Shown here in pieces: positions 1 through 12,085 of a stretch of 64,000 bases of DNA. The first letter of the stretch is position 1. Every line of letters begins with the position of its first letter. Position numbers and translations under genes: made by a program. The stretch is from Albula goreensis. Its lineage: Eukaryota > Chordata > Actinopteri > Albuliformes > Albulidae. The notes below the pieces were generated by a model. It did no database searches. It worked only from the letters and a program-made list of their open reading frames with translations, and was not told where the DNA came from. The DNA lies in assembly GCA_022829145.1 (NCBI GenBank), contig CM040742.1:13496131-13560130 (forward strand), written 5' to 3'.

Positions 1-1959
1 CATAGCAAGCAATTGCACTTGTTTAAATACACATAAATGACAAGAGGGTCTTAAAAAGAGGGTGCTAAAAGGAGAGGAGTCTCTCTCTCTCTCTCAGCTC
101 TGGGAACAAAACTGTCAACCCTAGGGGGAACATTTTGCCCCCACAACATTGTTGCATTTCTCCAAAATGTTTCCTTCCAACTCAACCATACAAAATCTAC
201 TTCCCATCTGATTCGAATGAAATAGCAGAACGTACACAACTTCCATACTAACCATGTAAAACTTTGTCATTTTTTAAGTTTTTTTCCCTCTCCCCCCCAC
301 TCCCTTCTTTCCCCTTTGCGCGTTTGATATCTACAAAGACCTTGTTCTCAATCCCATAAGCGAGACCCTATTTTTAGCAGTGAAATGGTTTCCAGTTGGC
401 TCCGGACGATCATAGGGGAACAAAACCACCCTGAAAACCACATTCCATAACATTTGAAAGAGAGCGAGTGGTTTTGGTGGAACCCGGGATGCCTCGTTCA
501 AAACCAGCGAGCTCTTTGCCACATCCAGCGAGGCCAATTGCTTTAACATCTTCCTGAAGGCAAATGCGTGCTGGCTGCTGCGACAGCACCCGAGCCCTCC
601 CGTATCCATTAGCAACCGAGGGTTCTGCCACACCTGTGTGGCGATCATGGGCTCTAATAGGACAGATGAATGTGACGCTTACGCTCTGAGCAACCATCTT
701 CAATAAAAATAGAAAAAAAAAAAAACATTAGAAAGCTGATTCTAGGAAAGACCTGTATCAGGGCCAGGGCTGGCTTCCTTCCCTGAGAGGAAGCTCATTA
801 ACTAACGTCAGTTTGGAGCTTTCTGCCCCTTCCCTCACCTGCCTATTTTATATCATTTTACGTTCCAATTTTTTAAATCGCAGGACATGGATCTTTGAGC
901 AGTTTAAGGATGAAAGTGAGCTTGCAGAGGGGGCACACCACAGATAAGGTTCTGCTTTGCCAAAGCTTCAGAAACCATAAAAGCTTTAGGCCTGGAAATA
1001 AAAAAATAAATAGCCCATTTATAAAACCAGTTTACTGGTTCGTAGCACATGCTTATACATATTTTATAGCAAGCTGTGAATGATCAAAAAATAATCTGAT
1101 ATACCAGTAAAATACAGAAATCTCACAGCCTCTTTAACATTACCGGCTAGTCAATTTATAAAACATAATATAAAATTGCATTTTTATTAAGACAAATTTA
1201 ATGCCTCTACAAAAACGTATTGAATTCCCCATTGGAGCCAAAGATGGAAAATAAACAAATTAATTCCTTCCAAGCAGGGAAAAAACAGACTTCACATCAA
1301 ATTTAATGTTGAAAAACTACAGAAATATTTGATTCATGTGGGAATATGGTGCATCTCCCTGAATCTTGTCCCTTAAGAGTTGCTGGGCTATTTCTCAAAC
1401 TTTCAACATCCTCTTTTACATTTTTTGTGTTAAGAAAAGTTTTTCTTGAATACATTTCAGAGCTAAAATCCTATTTCACAGCACCTCGCAAATGCAAAAA
1501 AAAAAAAAAATCCTTTGAAAAGTTAAATGAGCTTTCAAAATCCCATGGTACTGACTGAGAAAAAGGAAGTGCACACTGCCCTAAACTTTGTGTAGCAAAG
1601 TTCCACTTCTGTTCTCCATGAGGAACATATACTCTTAAATTTATAAAGCAAAAATATGCCTCCTAACAAGATAAAAATCAACTGCGGCACACATACTTAC
1701 ATTTCAGTGAGACAACCTGTAGTGTGCGCGCACAGTTTTGCGGTTTCCCTTTCTAATATGGAGGCCATATTCAGCGAATCACATGTAAAAGCACTGCTAA
1801 GACTGACATTGCCTCAGATGTGCTGCTCTTTTACTCCCCTTAAAAAGAGGGTCTGTATTAAACGTCAGACGCATTTGCCTGATGGGAGGACAGGGTAGTC
1901 AGGCAGGCCCTGAACATGTGGAGGCTTGTCGTACAGAAAGGTCTGGACTGAACTTCCTT

Positions 1960-2170
1960 TCCACAGGGGTCAACCCACGCCCCCCTCCCCGGAATTAGGG
2001 AGCGCCCAGACCTGGTGGAGCCTCCTCAGCCGCATGGGGCAGGCACACGTGGGTGTGATCACAGCAGCCTAATCCCGCTCCATCTGATACCCATCTAGCA
2101 GCAGGCTCTGTGCAGCGAGCCCGCCCGCCCGACCGCGACTCCCACCACTGCTGGGACGCTCCCTGAGAAA
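1960..2170. other. GC-rich island in tcf7 intron
   Basis: Markedly more GC and CpG than the surrounding intron, including runs such as gcccgcccgcccgaccgcgac near 2120. No reading frame in it resembles a known protein. It directly adjoins the 41-bp minisatellite that starts at 2212. It could be a regulatory island or just GC-rich repeat flank. Confidence 0.35.
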
Positions 2171-2211
2171 GCCAGGCCAGCGCATGGACTCTGTGGGCTC
2201 ACTGCTTACAC

Positions 2212-2416
2212 CCAGGCCCAGAGCACTGACCCAATGGCTTAGCTACACACAGCCAGGCCCAGAGCACTGACCCAACGGCTTAGCTACACACAGCCAGGCC
2301 CAGAGCACTGACCCAATGGCTTAGCTACACACAGCCAGGCCCAGAGCACTGACCCAACGGCTTAGCTACACACAGCCAGGCCCAGAGCACTGACCCAACG
2401 GCTTAGCTACACACAG
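2212..2416. repeat. Minisatellite, 41-bp unit, five near-perfect copies
   Basis: Copies start at 2212, 2253, 2294, 2335 and 2376. Each begins ccaggcccagagcactgacc and ends tagctacacacag. They differ only at one C/T site (caatgg or caacgg), so expansion is recent. Confidence 0.95.
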
Positions 2417-2745
2417 TTATGCCCAAAGCATCAACTGTACAGTGTTGGTGCACACAGCTAGGCCCAGAACACTGACTCACAGCTTCATCACATACAATTA
2501 GGTCCAGAACACAGGCATCACAGCTTCAGTGCACACAGAACAGTGACTGTGCAGCTTTGTTACACATAGCTAACCCATGAATACTGACTCCATGGCTAAA
2601 CTACACACAGATAGGCCCAGAACAGAGCTGCGGGTTCAAACGTACAACAAAACCCAGATCACTGACTCTGTGGTTACACATAGGCAGGCCCAAAACATTG
2701 ACCCTATGGCTTGAATGCATACAGCTAGGCCTCGAACAACAAGTG
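2417..2745. repeat. Decayed copies of the 41-bp minisatellite
   Basis: The array continues with diverged, indel-bearing units that keep the pattern gccca(g)a(a/g)ca-ctgac...gctt...tacacacag, for example near 2460, 2500, 2600 and 2690. The homogeneous copies at one end and decayed copies at the other suggest polar expansion. Confidence 0.75.
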
Positions 2746-3311
2746 TGGGTATTTCACATTAATATTTCACCCTGGGAGAGGTCTGCGGCCCTCACTGCCA
2801 GTTCTTTGACAAATATACTTTATCACTTCCCTGTCTACTAAAACCCAACAGGAAAACTGAAGCCCGAAAGGAGACTGTGACCCATTTTTTTATGTGATGT
2901 CTTCCCTTCTCTGTAATTACCGATAGCGTAAATGTTTGATGTGATGTATTGTTCCTTTGGCCGTTACTTTAGCCTGAACCATGGACAAGAGCATGCTACT
3001 CTGATAACTGGTCCGACAACTAATGTACAACTGGATTAATGACAGAGACACGGAGGAGAACGAGACAGAAAAATAAGAGAGAAAAAAGAGAGACAAAGGA
3101 GAAAAACTGTTAAAGGCTGGGAGAGATTCATAGCACAACAGGATAATCCATTTTTCCTCTAAAATTAAAATTGGCAGCATTTAAATGTACAAAACATTTT
3201 CATTGAGCTAACTGGTTTAATTTTCAAACTTTCATTTATGCAAAGATGGAAATAATTTTCCCCATTGTGTTGAGCTGACCAAGAAATGGGGCCATGGCAC
3301 TTGGTGCACAA

Positions 3312-3331
3312 AGGTCAGAGGTCAAAGGTCA
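3312..3331 (+). promoter_or_regulatory. Three direct AGGTCA half-sites, 1-nt spacing (double DR1)
   Basis: AGGTCA at 3312-3317, 3319-3324 and 3326-3331, separated by single bases. DR1 is the classical binding layout for HNF4, COUP-TF and PPAR/RXR-type nuclear receptors. Three exact half-sites in register is unlikely by chance. Function here is inferred only. Confidence 0.55.
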
Positions 3332-5665
3332 AATAACAGTACTGACGTGGGGGGCCATAATCTGAAAGACAGATTAAATTCTGTTCATTCATTATCTCCA
3401 TCTTGGTGTGGAGCTAAAACACAACTTCAAAAATTGCATTACACATGTCTGTAGCAGGTCTATAACATTACAGCCAAGAAATTGAACAGAAGGCCAAAAA
3501 AGGCACTGCAATTTCATTTTAGCATTAAATCAGACTCTCAACCACCATGGCTGTTATACTATAAACAATGTAGGGAATGTGCAAAAAAATGATGTATTCA
3601 TGCTTTCCACCAACACACCCAACAAAAGGGAGACACGTTCGGGACAGCGAGGAATGGCCATGACCTTATTATTGTGCATCATCATCTGAGTGTGCAGCTA
3701 TGAACACTTAAAGGGATCAACTAGGAGGAAAGCTCCATCACAACGGTTAGTGGACTAGCTGATTCATCTTCATATTTGTTTTCATGGATGACAAAAAAAA
3801 ATAATATTGGTGATATTCAAGTCTTTAAAGCCTGATAAGTACCAAAGGTGACATTTAAAAGCAGTTGGTACGGGGGGTGAAAGATGACTACTGCTAGTGC
3901 ACAAGACTGAAGTGTTGAACACCGAAGGGTAATATTGAAATGACAACAGTTGGAAAAAAAAAGAAAGAAAGAGAGAGAAGCCACAGTCCTGCCATATGAA
4001 ACAGGCAAATTCCACTTAGCAGGCCTATGTAAAGCAAAAAAAAAAAGAAAGAAAGAAAGTTTCAAATCGACTCTAGAAGCGCACGTGGCGATACGATTGT
4101 GGGTGACGGAGTTGCGCGCGAGAGCAAACAGGCTGCATGTGTGAGAATAAGCCGGTTGTAAAGCTCTTCACAGGCCCAGCGGCAATGGGAGGCAGTATCT
4201 GTGACTGACAACCGTGTGTGAGTCACTCTTGCAACGTTTACATTTGCCTTTGCAAACACAGACAACAAACATTACCCATAAACCTCTCAGAGACAGAGTC
4301 CCGCTTTGTGAATGCTGGATCTTTAGGAGCATTGGTGACTAAGGAGGAGGGTATATTGTCTGAGGAAGTGGGCATATTGTAACTCTAAAGCCTAAAGCTG
4401 TCAATCATCAAGTTGTTTGAACCAATCAAAAATGTTTTTCTCTCAACATACAATGTCGTCATTGATCACCATGATTGAGTTGTTCAATGAAATCTCACTC
4501 CCTCATCAACAGCGTTCAGCACTTTTGAGAACCAGGACAACTGCAGACACAACACTTAGGCCCGGTCTGGATTTGGCATCCAGTTAAAAGTCACACCTCC
4601 TTGGGGTGCCCCACCCCTCACTAGCCTCATTGTTCCTTTCCCCAACATCCCCACCCCTTTAACCCCGGCCCACCCCACCTCTTCAGGCACTGGGTCACGC
4701 AACTGTGGTCTTACATCACCGTCTGCCAAATGGATGGGGAGTCAGATGCTTCGCAGACGAGAGGGCAACAGCAGCTGTGAGCTCGGCCGTTATAGGCCCC
4801 CCTACAATTACCCAGCAGTCTCTGCGCTTGTGTCACATCTGTGCTACAGACACCTTTTAATGGTGGGGGGAGTGGGGGGGGGGGTGAACGTGGAGAGGAA
4901 GGGGTGAAGGGTGAAAAACCTCAACAGTCATGAGACTCACCGATAGCAAATATTGAACCTTGGAAATTCTACGCCATTTTTTTTGTTTAATTAATGCAGT
5001 TTTTTTTTTTTTTTTTAAAAAAAAGGGTTTTTACATCAAATGGGAGAAGGGACTTTTTTTTTTTTTTTTTTTAAAAAGCACAGGCTGCAGAAAAACACGT
5101 GTGGAACAGGTGGCAATTTGAGCGGCAAGCACTGATTCATATAAAGACCAGGGGCTGGATGGAAGTGTCATTTGAATACAAGATTGCACTTGAAGCCAAG
5201 ACAGGAAATACAGTACTTGAGTAAAGAAGTGAAACAAAACGGGGCTACATTTGTCACCTGAACAAGAGACCCCCCCCCCCCGGACACCAAACCGCCCACC
5301 CCCCATCTCCACACTTCAGTTATTTTTTTATTACAGATGGAAAGTGAGGCCTAAGATGGCTTATATAATATTTGCAATAATCACAAGTAAAACAAACTGG
5401 TCATACCTGACCATGAAAGGAGAAATGAAACAGTCTTTTCTTTTGCTTTGCTCATACTAAGCTACTTCCATGTTTTTTCTTCTTTTTTGTTAACCTTGCC
5501 AGGCACCTTCCTGTAGTTCATTAACAGGAGTGTGAGAAGCCTACATCTGGGGCAGGTTTAAATGGACCTCTGCAGCTCTCTGCAAGAGCTCCGTGGTGCA
5601 GAAGAGCTGAGGTGGTGCTTTTGGTTTTCCTGTGTAAAAAAAGTCAGTAAGTTGCACAGGTAGCC

Positions 5666-5703
5666 CACCCCTCCCCTCCCCTCCCCTCCCCTCCCCCACC
5701 ACC
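5666..5703 (-). repeat. C-rich tract; G-quadruplex-prone on minus strand
   Basis: Repeats of CCCCT on the plus strand give six or more GGGGA blocks on the minus strand, which is the sense strand of tcf7 intron 3. A long A/C-rich run follows to about 5760. Confidence 0.8.
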
Positions 5704-8700
5704 CAAACCCCAACCCCCCAAGCCCCCCAAAAAAATACAGCAAAACAAAAACAAAACTTATCAATATCCTGTAACCAAACCCACAGCATATCCTAGAGGA
5801 AACCTCAAGTAATGAAGCCAGTGTCAGCAGAGGAATTTGCTCCTTAGATCTGTTCATGACAGCCTTATAGATAAAGCACTGTTTTCTAATCTGTTGCCTG
5901 CTTTATGTCAGGTTTTTAAGAGCCTATAAACTTTGCAGCCCATGTTAGTATTTGTCTCCTTTTTGAAGGATGCATATTAGAACCGAAAAAGGGCCTCTTA
6001 TTCCCCATACGGGATGTGGGGAAATCAATCACCGCACATTTCCTGTTTAACCCCGTCTTTCACTTTCCTCCTTCCTCCCCCACCCACCCCCACGCTCTCT
6101 GGAAAAAAAAGAAATGAGCAGATGAATAATTATCTCTGTAAACACCTTAAGATTCAACAGGGTTGAGAATTTTTTTTTTTTTTTTTAATGTTTCCACTTC
6201 CGTTTGAAATAGGTTTCTGCACGTTTCTCTCGAGGGTTCTTTAAAGCCATCCACTTCAAAGAGCTGAAGATGAGGGACCCTTATCGGGATTTGTATTCAA
6301 ATTCGCACTCCGCCGTTTCCTGCTGCCCCTTTTGAAATGCCCCAGGCGAGACGGAGCGTGGCTCACTCGTCCGGCCGCCACTGCTGCACGCTTGCCACCC
6401 ACCCTGAATCCCTCCTGAGCCCCTGCCAGACTGCGCGCGGCCTGGCACACTACACCTGGATCACAGGTAAAAGTGGTGACATGCACCTACTTTACTCACT
6501 ACGGCATCTACATCTGATTCTTGTTTATGGAACTACGGAACTAAGCCCTAACATTATTTAGGATGCTCAAGACACAAACAGGATGGGAATACCTATCCCT
6601 CAAGATCAGCTTCTGAAACGGTCTGAATTAAGCAGTCGACTCTTCCAAAAAACCTTCCTGTTCTCTCATTCAGTTATCCCATCTGTCCTTGCACGCTGTC
6701 CGAGGAGCTGAGCTGTAAGCCAAATACGCAAGTCACCATCATCTCCACACGGCTGGCGCAAAGCCTCTTTTCCTAGGCAGAGACCGGTCGTAGGACAGCT
6801 CCTTATCTTTCCCAGTCAGTAGCATGGAGTTGGGATTCTCCTACCCTTGGCTTGTGTGTTAAGGATTACAACAGCTAAGCCACTGTTCTTCCTATTGTTT
6901 ACCCAGACTAAGGGGTGGCTGAACAAGCCAAAAATCAACTTCACAATACGCAACAAGGAAGTGCGATGTGGGAACACTGACGGCCATGTACTCACTGAAT
7001 CCCTTTATCTGGGGGAAAAATAGGAGAAAAATAAAACTGTGAAAGACTGAGCAGCCCTGAGAGACATGGGGAACAAAACGTCTGATACATCACAAAGATT
7101 TCCCAGTTTCGAACACTGTGATGACATGTAACACACACAAAACCGAATTCAAGAAGCACCAACCCCCAAAGTCTGCATTTGTTTATGAGCTGCTTAATCC
7201 CTTGCAGTTTAGCCTTAAATTCCTTGCTAAACAACTACTCTTTGAACTATCTTTCCCATGAGCCTTTGGGGCTTAATCTGAATTCTTTGCCTCAGGAAAA
7301 CCAAGAGTAGAATTGATCTAAAAAGCAGGGTTCAATTCTTGAGGGGTGATGAAACCTGCACTACCTCAAAACATATAACCAAACAAGATCTAGACAAACT
7401 CACAAAATGTTACAGATGACCAGTTGAAGTTAAACCCAACAACGCCCCTGCACTCGCCCCATCACAATGGACTGAAAACAATCTTAGGGACAATTAATCA
7501 TTATGTTAGCTTGCACGTATAGCAGAGTCTGCAGGCTACTGTAATTTCCTCTGCAGTCAAAACAGGCCTTGGAAACAAGGTGTGAGAACTCTTCATCCAT
7601 CCAGAAACTTAACGTAGCTATAATGCTCAAAAACAAACAAACAAAAAAACCCACATAGACCCTAAGCCCCCCCAGGACTGTAGTCTGTCACTCCTAATAC
7701 TGAATGCCTTCACGAAGATGTTGGAACACTCGATGTTACAGTCCGGTCAGAATGACTCCTGGTGGGGGAAGCTGACTGATTTTAGAATTGAGAGTCGCTT
7801 CAATCAGCATGGGAGATCAGCTGAGAGAAATCACTTGCACAACCGAAGGAGCTACAGTTTGCTTTAGCTCTGTCGTGTTATCTATTTCTATTGAGGGTCA
7901 CTACTGTTCCTGTCTGTGACGGGAGCGGAATACTGTTCAAGGACAACAAAATACTCTAGATTACAAGGTGTTCGCTGGATGTTGAAAATAAATACAAATA
8001 CTCCACTGGTCCAAGCTTTACGCATAAATAACAGAAGTTCTTAAAATAACAGTATTTATTGAATCACAAGTGTGGACATCAGTATAGCTGCGAAACTGAT
8101 TTATAGAGACATACTTCTAAAGTGTGTCTTCAAAACTTGAAGTAAAAGTAAGAACTCAGCCACAGACATGTGCAGGTAATTTCCAATTGTTTGATTTTGA
8201 GTTAAATGATGTGTTAATATGGCAATCTGCTGAAATATTTGCATTTATAATTTTTTTTTTTTTTTTTTTTTAACATACAGGGCTAAACATTCTCACAAAT
8301 AAGGGTCCCTCTCAGTCTTCATTAAGGCCCCTTATCTTTGACTGCATGGAATCTGGATGACTGTTTACTGACAATCTTGCAATTTTAGCCCAAAATCATT
8401 GACATGCCTACCAATTCACACTTGAAAGCAAGGCTACATAATGCATCTAATCCAAATAAAATAGCCCTGCTTTAAACTTGCTTTACTCCCAAGTGGTCAA
8501 ACCAAGTAACAAAAAAGAAATAAAAAGCTTGATACTGCAATTGAGAGCAGCATACACAAATGGCCTTCCAGTCAGCTAGACGGCAGCTAACTTTGATCAC
8601 CTATGATTGCCTGCAGCTAATACAAGAACTATACCATACTTCAGAGGGAGGGGGATTGTTGCTGGATGCAAACACCATATATTGATTTTCTCTCTTACTT

Positions 8701-8918
8701 CAGCATAGCAGCTATGGGGATGCTAATTCTAACAGGGCGTTGACACAGGCCGCTCAACCATAAAATAAAACCTTAGAGATACAGAAGTTGGTTTTCTGAC
8801 AGACGTAAAATCATAGTAAATGAAATGGTGTGTCTTTTTTTAAAGATTAAATGTGAACAGGTCCTTTCAAGAGCAACCAATTATCTTTAACAAGGGATGA
8901 GAAGGTTTTGAAGTCTTT

Positions 8919-9147
8919 ACCTCCTCTGTGCTCTCTCTCTCCTTTCCCATCTCCCTCTAGTCCCCCCTCTTCCTCTCTCATCCTCCCTTAGTCCCTTTCT
9001 CATTTCATCTTCCTCTTTCTCTCTCACTGTTTCATTAATTGCTCTCTTTCTGCTCCCTCTCTCCTACTTTCTCCTTCTCTCTTTATTTCTCTCATCCTCC
9101 ATCATTGCCTCTGTTGCTCTCACTCCTTCACTCTGTCACTCTCTTCA
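8919..9147. repeat. Pyrimidine-rich (CT)n-like low-complexity tract
   Basis: About 230 bp almost entirely of C and T on the plus strand with ctct and tccct motifs. On the tcf7 sense strand it is a purine tract. The frames open across it are low-complexity and not genes. Confidence 0.8.
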
Positions 9148-9914
9148 GCAGATGGGTTAACATCAGTCTTCCTCTTGAAGGACCACATACTCCACATCAC
9201 AGTCCCTCTGCTATCCTCTGACTAGCCAGAGGCTAGCCCTCCTTACACAGAGCTGGCCACAGACATCCTGCTAATCCCCTATGAGAGACAAGAGCAAAAG
9301 ACTGACAGGAAGTCTCAGGGAGACAAGTGAGACTGATATGAGCCCTGGGCGAGACTACTATGAGCCCCCAAGGACAAATGCAAAATCCACAAGTTCTGCC
9401 CCATTGTACAGCCTCAACCCCCACCCCCTGCGCCCCCCCACAATCCACTACAACTACAAACGCCCCCCCTTTCCCCTTCCACCCCTTCTACCCCCATTCC
9501 ACAAAACCCAGCATCTTCATCTGATCCCCCCCAAATTAAACCAAATGTCTTCCCATAATCCTGAGAATTACAACCTCCCATCAAAGAAATGCCGCTCCAC
9601 AAGTGCTATTGTTCATCCAGTAAAATGATTTTAAGTCTATCTGGGATTTTCACAAATCCTACCCACCCCCCTTTCCTTTGAAACACGAGTCATGAGGACA
9701 ACCGATAGCTATATTAATGCTAAAGGAAGGGACTCGACTCCTCCGTATCCTCCCGATAGAGGAAACATTCTATGAAAAAGCCCTGGGATTTTAAAGCAAG
9801 TCTGCCACAGACAAACACTCTAAAACCTAACAGCCAAACTTAACATACATGTGTGCCATTTCATGGTAAAGATGTTGGCAGGAAATCTGAAACGATGAAT
9901 GCAGTTTAATTGTT

Positions 9915-9939
9915 GGGAGCGGGGGTGGGGGTGGGGGTG
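9915..9939 (+). repeat. G-quadruplex-prone tract (GGGGGT)n
   Basis: GGG, a 3-nt loop, then three runs of five G separated by single T, followed by tggtggtgg. It meets the usual four-run G-quadruplex pattern on the plus strand. Confidence 0.75.
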
Positions 9940-11978
9940 GTGGTGGCTTGATTCCTTAGCGGTGCTTGTAGAAGCTTGAGGAATTATTGATTGAAAAACA
10001 CAAATCAAAAAAACATTTTAATCTTTTAATGACAATATTGTTTTAGAATCCTTCCCACTTCACCACCATGTATTGTTAGCTTACAATTCGACTGCAAATC
10101 TACTTATCCAATAAGCATTAGAGTATTAGAGTTTTAACAAAGGGGAGCAGGCGTTTTACACACTTCTAATTCTCACACCAAAATCCTCTCCAATTCATTC
10201 CCTTACCAAGTGTTAAAAAGTAACTTCAAACTCCAGGTTTTTTCAAAGACAACAGCAATGAAGCCTTCTTACAACGAACAACAAACAAGTCTGCTTTATA
10301 TGTTATTTGAATAAAGAACACGTAGAAGAAATACTCTGACTGACAATGTAATCTCTAAACAATAAAAGGCGTAATTTGGTCACAAGAGGTATAGAGCCTC
10401 TGTCTGAGACTTTTGAATTACACATGGTGTGACACACGCAAAAAAAAAAAAAAAGGCAGTGAGAGGGAGAAAACAAGCCTCACCTTTTCCAAGGTAAATA
10501 TGACCGTAATACCGATGATGAGTTCTCAAATCCGCAGCTATGTTTCCCCCAGCACCCCTCTCGTACGCTATAATCACCAACCTTCCTTTCAAGTCTCAAG
10601 TATTCCTGTAGCCTCGACGGGTAATTACAAGGAAGATATGAGTGAGTACTGAGTGAGGCCATTGATACGTTGTGCAAAGAAAGTGCTCTTTACCCCCGAC
10701 AAAAACTGAGGGCCTCCACGACCTGGACTATAGGAAAAGCAGAGATAAACATATATCCCTTTCAAAAAAGCTGAAGTGTTACGACAGAGCTGACAAATAT
10801 TTTGGAACACGGGTGAGTAGGTACACAAGACATCACTGATTATCAAAACGTGTGTCTCAATATACATTTTCCTAAATTGACCATTCCAAGTGCATAAATA
10901 TTGTAATACCTTGGTTTAAAATGTTTGTTAATGATGGAGTTAATATATTAAAGTGTTTCCATTTCCCTTACAGCCTTAACACACACAGCATATTGTTTGA
11001 CATGCACTACGCTTGTTTGTCGACAGAAAGCAAATGAAAGAAGAAAAAAAAAACACGTCTACCTTGTGTGTTGAGTCACGAAAGTCAAACATAGTTGACT
11101 TTGTTATACCTGACCTTTAAATGCTGTTTATTATACTGTGTATTTTATACACAAATTAATTAAAATTACAGGCACGAAGAATGCACAGAGTTGTAAATAA
11201 TTCCATACATTTTAAACACATAGATGATCTCCTAGACCTACGAAATGTAGGTGTATAAAGGTTAAGAATGGCAGAGACCGTAAGGTCACAGACAGTAAGG
11301 AGGATGGGCAATGGCCCGTCAGTTAAAAGTTTGGTGTGTCGAGGTCACCAGGCCTTCTGCTGATGGCTCAACCCTTGTCAAGCAAAATCGACAGAGTGTA
11401 CCATCATACAGACCACACCAAACATGTCTTCTCAGTATCTACTCTGACGCAAAACACAATTTTCAAGAGAACCAAGATGTTACAAGGAGCTATACTTTCC
11501 AGTCTTTATGAAAACAGCGAAGAACAATAGGATCACATTTTTTTTTCTGTCTCTTTTGTCAGGTGTTAGATGTTTGGCAGGAGAAGTGTGATCTAAATTA
11601 CCATAGTGCCATACCATAGCACCCTTCCACAGTTTGAGTGGGTACAAATTGGATTCACGTCACCTTCCCTTTGGTGGTGTGTATTCACATTAGACAAGAG
11701 GTACATCCCATTAAGTGCCTTTTGAGTAGTCCGAAGATACACTTTCAGTGTGTACTATTAAATTTAAAAAAAAAAAAAAAAATTACAGCTTTAAGTTGAG
11801 ACTGGTTACAAGATTGGTGCAACAAATAATTTTAGTAGGGTAATTCTAACTTCCAGTGCAACTGATATACATGTCTCTAATTACTCTCAATGACTCTGTG
11901 AATTACATGACATAAACAGTGCAGTCCATTACATAACACCCCCCCCACACACACACAATCACGAAGTGAAGGACTTAC

Positions 11979-12085
11979 GGATGGTGACATAGATCCATTG
12001 GGTAGGTAAGGATCTGGCAACATCAGGAATGGGTATCCTGAATAAGCGGACGGTTTGTACATTCCCCCATCTTGGTGCTTTGACA
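11979..12085 (-). CDS. tcf7: tcf7 coding exon 3
   Basis: 107 nt between TTTTCTTAG| and |GTAAGTCC. It completes a codon split with exon 2 and then encodes [20 protein letters not shown] and [15 protein letters not shown], a block typical of the TCF/LEF central region. It ends in phase 0. Confidence 0.92.

Larger units (their letters stand above)
1..11978 (-). other. tcf7: tcf7 intron 3 (partial, runs off the left edge)
   Basis: No further tcf7 exon was recognised on the minus strand here. I looked for the HMG-box signature (KKPLNAFMLYMKEMR) and for the LEF/TCF block around VPVVQ. The stretch is mostly AT-rich, with poly-T/poly-A runs (for example 4999-5014, 5056-5072, 8249-8271), a minisatellite, pyrimidine-rich and G-rich tracts and two GC-richer islands (about 1960-2170 and 6330-6450). 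A small divergent exon could have been missed by eye. Confidence 0.65.

Noticed and set aside
331..703. Overlapping minus-strand frames near the left edge as a possible tcf7 exon
   Set aside because: Translation shows no TCF/LEF motif (no HMG box, no VPVVQ block), and no donor/acceptor pair in the needed phase was convincing.
9281..9628. Plus-strand 115-codon Pro/His-rich open frame
   Set aside because: C-rich low-complexity DNA inside the tcf7 intron, with no recognisable domain or splice context.
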